Part shown: positions 4,999-6,625 of the stretch, in pieces
Numbering within the stretch: the first letter of the stretch is position 1
How the letters are laid out: each line of letters starts with the position of its first letter
Source: Bacteroidota bacterium
Lineage (GTDB): Bacteria > Bacteroidota > Bacteroidia > Flavobacteriales > Flavobacteriaceae
Length of the DNA stretch: 6,625 nucleotides
Reading direction: 5' to 3'
NCBI GenBank assembly: GCA_015767395.1
Contig: JADWMI010000132.1
Coordinates: 1 to 6,625 of the forward strand
Translations under genes and position numbers: made by a program
Notes under the pieces: model-generated
Told to the model about the DNA's origin: nothing
Seen by the model: only the letters and a program-made list of their open reading frames with translations
The model's database searches: none

Positions 4999-5934
4999 AT
5001 GGATTTATTAGAAATCTCAAAAAATAACAGCAAAAAAAATGCACCTTTTTATATAAAAGTATTGAGTTTGTTTTCTGTTGTTAGAGGTTACAATATTCTA
5101 TTGATTGTGATTGCACAATATTTGGCAGCCATTTTTATTTTTTCGCCACAGAAATCACTAAAACAAGTGCTGTTTGATCCTAATTTGTACTTTATTGTTT
5201 TGTCAACAATATGTGTAATTGCCGCGGGTTATATTATTAATAATTTTTATGATGCGGAAACAGATATTATTAACCGTCCGATAAAAGCTAAAATCGATGG
5301 ATTTGTTGAGAAAAAAACAAAATTGAGAATTTACTTTTTATTAAATTTTTTAGGTGTTTTAATTGGTTCTTTAGTGTCTTGGAGAGCTGCATTGTTTTTT
5401 TCGGTCTATATTTTTCTAATTTGGTTTTACTCCCATAAATTGAAAAAATATCCATTAGCCGGTTTATTTTCAGCTGCAATTTTAGCTATTTTACCATTTT
5501 TCGCAATTTTTGTGTATTACAAAAATTTTTCTGAAATAATTTTTACCCATGCCGCATTTTTATTTTTCATCTTATTAATTAGAGAATTGATAAAAGACTT
5601 GGGAAGAATTAAGGGCGATTTTGCCCAAAATTACCAAACAATTGCTGTGAAATATGGAGAACAATTCACCAAAATATTGATTTCGTTATTGGTTGTTTTA
5701 ACATTGAACCCTATTTATTTTTTATTAAAGTATCCTGAAATAGGAGGTATGAGATATTATTTTTACGGCACCATTGGGATCTTATTTTTGTTTGTGATCT
5801 TGTTGTGGTTTGGTAACAGTAAGCGTAATTATGGCATTCTTCATGTATTGCTTAAATTTTTAATATTAGCGGGTGTATTTAGCTTAGCGTTAATAGATTA
5901 TTCTGTTATTATTGATAGAATTTTGTTAAAATAA
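4999..5934 (+). CDS. UbiA-family prenyltransferase, possibly (di)geranylgeranylglyceryl phosphate synthase-like
   Basis: A 311-residue polytopic membrane enzyme with about eight or nine predicted helices. It attaches a prenyl chain from a prenyl diphosphate to an acceptor at the membrane. The first Asp-rich motif is NNFYDAETDIINRP (81-94), giving N81-xxx-D85-xxx-D89 plus the R93-P94 pair that follows it in the family. The second acidic motif is RELIKDLGRIKGD (195-207), with E196, D200 and D207 as the likely magnesium-diphosphate ligands. QTIAVKYG (213-220) is the usual helix continuation. Flavobacterial homologues are commonly named geranylgeranylglycerol-phosphate geranylgeranyltransferase, but a quinone or other acceptor cannot be excluded from sequence. 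It lies 55 bases after the kinase with a hairpin between, and probably uses products of the pathway encoded upstream. The N-terminal 20 residues are polar and lysine/asparagine-rich. Confidence 0.88.
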   Translation: MDLLEISKNNSKKNAPFYIKVLSLFSVVRGYNILLIVIAQYLAAIFIFSPQKSLKQVLFDPNLYFIVLSTICVIAAGYIINNFYDAETDIINRPIKAKIDGFVEKKTKLRIYFLLNFLGVLIGSLVSWRAALFFSVYIFLIWFYSHKLKKYPLAGLFSAAILAILPFFAIFVYYKNFSEIIFTHAAFLFFILLIRELIKDLGRIKGDFAQNYQTIAVKYGEQFTKILISLLVVLTLNPIYFLLKYPEIGGMRYYFYGTIGILFLFVILLWFGNSKRNYGILHVLLKFLILAGVFSLALIDYSVIIDRILLK

Positions 5935-5967
5935 AACGCAAACCGTTAATTGTAAGAGAATAAGAAT

Positions 5968-5975
5968 TACTTTTG
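5968..5975 (+). promoter_or_regulatory. -7 promoter box for the pseudouridine synthase
   Basis: TACTTTTG perfectly matches TAnnTTTG and lies 15 bases before the ATG at 5991. No good -33 TTTG is seen; ATTG at 5949-5952 is too close, with a 15-base spacer. As with mvaD, the predicted leader would be very short (fewer than about ten bases). No terminator separates UbiA from this box, so read-through is also likely. Confidence 0.5.
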
Positions 5976-5990
5976 CAAAAAATATTAAAA

Positions 5991-6625
5991 ATGAATTCAA
6001 GTAGAAACTCGTCGGGAGGACGACACCAAGGAAAAAAGAAACCTCAAAAATCTTCAACGAATAAATTTGAAAGTAAAAGAAAATTTTCAGATAGTTCAAA
6101 ATCAAAACCTTTCAAAAGAGCTGCAGATTCTGAGGATGCCAATAAGCCTCAAAGATTTGAAAAAAAGAGGTTTGAAACTGATAGAAAAAAGTTAGATGCT
6201 ACAAGGGTAAAACAAGCGTCAAAGCCAACAAAAGTTTCGAATCCAGAAATTGACGGAATCCGCTTAAATAAATACATCTCAAATGCGGGTATTTGTTCAA
6301 GACGTGAAGCAGATGTTTTTATAGCTGCTGGAAATGCAACTGTTAATGGTAAAGTTGTTACCGAAATGGGGCATAAGGTAAAATTAACAGATGAGGTTAG
6401 GTTCGACGGAACAACTATTAATCCTGAGAAAAAACGATATGTTTTATTAAACAAGCCAAAGAATTTTATTACCACAATGGATGATGATCGAGGTCGTAAA
6501 ACGGTGATGGAATTGGTCGCAAATGCTGCCAAAGAACGAATTTATCCGGTTGGGAGATTGGATAGAAATACAACAGGATTGTTGCTTTTTACAAATGATG
6601 GTGAATTGGCTAAGAAGCTTACACA
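5991..6625 (+). CDS. S4-domain pseudouridine synthase (RsuA/RluB/RluF family), C-terminus outside window
   Basis: An open frame of 211 codons from ATG 5991 to the right edge, incomplete at its 3' end. Residues 1-85 are a low-complexity basic tail rich in K, R, S and Q. The S4 RNA-binding domain follows (about 90-135: GIRLNKYISNAGICSRREAD and ATVNGKVV). The catalytic domain begins with RYVLLNKPKNFITT (149-162) and shows GRLDRNTTGLLLFTNDGELA (188-207), with catalytic D191 of the RsuA/RluB class. These enzymes turn a specific uridine of 16S or 23S rRNA into pseudouridine during ribosome assembly. Which site is modified cannot be told from the sequence seen. The long basic tail probably adds non-specific rRNA affinity; such extensions are, as I recall, frequent in Bacteroidota homologues. 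Its position after the isoprenoid genes is likely conserved synteny, not a functional link. Confidence 0.93.
   Translation, partial: MNSSRNSSGGRHQGKKKPQKSSTNKFESKRKFSDSSKSKPFKRAADSEDANKPQRFEKKRFETDRKKLDATRVKQASKPTKVSNPEIDGIRLNKYISNAGICSRREADVFIAAGNATVNGKVVTEMGHKVKLTDEVRFDGTTINPEKKRYVLLNKPKNFITTMDDDRGRKTVMELVANAAKERIYPVGRLDRNTTGLLLFTNDGELAKKLT

Noticed and set aside
5288..5479. 63-codon minus-strand open frame opposite UbiA
   Set aside because: Short antisense frame within a clear membrane enzyme gene; no motif or promoter seen.
6149..6532. 127-codon open frame on the minus strand
   Set aside because: It lies opposite the S4 and catalytic domains of the pseudouridine synthase, whose motifs are clearly read on the plus strand; the reverse product has no recognisable domain.

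Overview
The window looks like part of a low-GC (roughly 30-33 %) chromosome of a member of the Bacteroidota, most likely the family Flavobacteriaceae. Three things point there: TAnnTTTG-type -7 promoter boxes instead of sigma70 boxes, poor Shine-Dalgarno sequences, and a mevalonate-pathway cluster joined to a UbiA prenyltransferase and an S4-domain pseudouridine synthase, an order I recall from flavobacteria. No RNA genes, CRISPR arrays, insertion sequences or phage genes were seen.

Left part, minus strand (1-746): the 5' end of a secreted alpha/beta-hydrolase esterase runs off the left edge. Next comes a strong terminator hairpin and then a compact 129-residue MotA/TolQ/ExbB-like membrane protein with its own promoter. 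Centre-left, plus strand (923-2702): a divergently transcribed LytS/YehU-type sensor histidine kinase overlaps a LytTR response regulator by 17 bp, forming a coupled two-component operon.

Right part, plus strand (2797-5934): an isoprenoid operon runs from diphosphomevalonate decarboxylase (mvaD) through a GHMP (mevalonate-type) kinase to a UbiA-family prenyltransferase. The kinase and decarboxylase belong to the route from mevalonate to isopentenyl diphosphate. The UbiA enzyme would use the long prenyl diphosphates made from it for a lipid or quinone. A ribosomal-type pseudouridine synthase with a long basic N-terminal tail starts at 5991 behind its own promoter and runs off the right edge.

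The most unusual observation is in mvaD. A 60-63 bp, GC-richer, palindrome-containing sequence that resembles dispersed bacterial repeats sits in frame inside the decarboxylase. It adds about 20 residues to a loop between two predicted beta strands without breaking the frame. This resembles the way Rickettsia palindromic elements insert into genes. Just upstream, five tandem 7-bp ATCTAAT-type units abut the -7 box of the same operon, occupy its -33 region and could vary in copy number. The mvaD start is best read as a TTG at 2860, because the longer in-frame TTG at 2842 lies inside the promoter.
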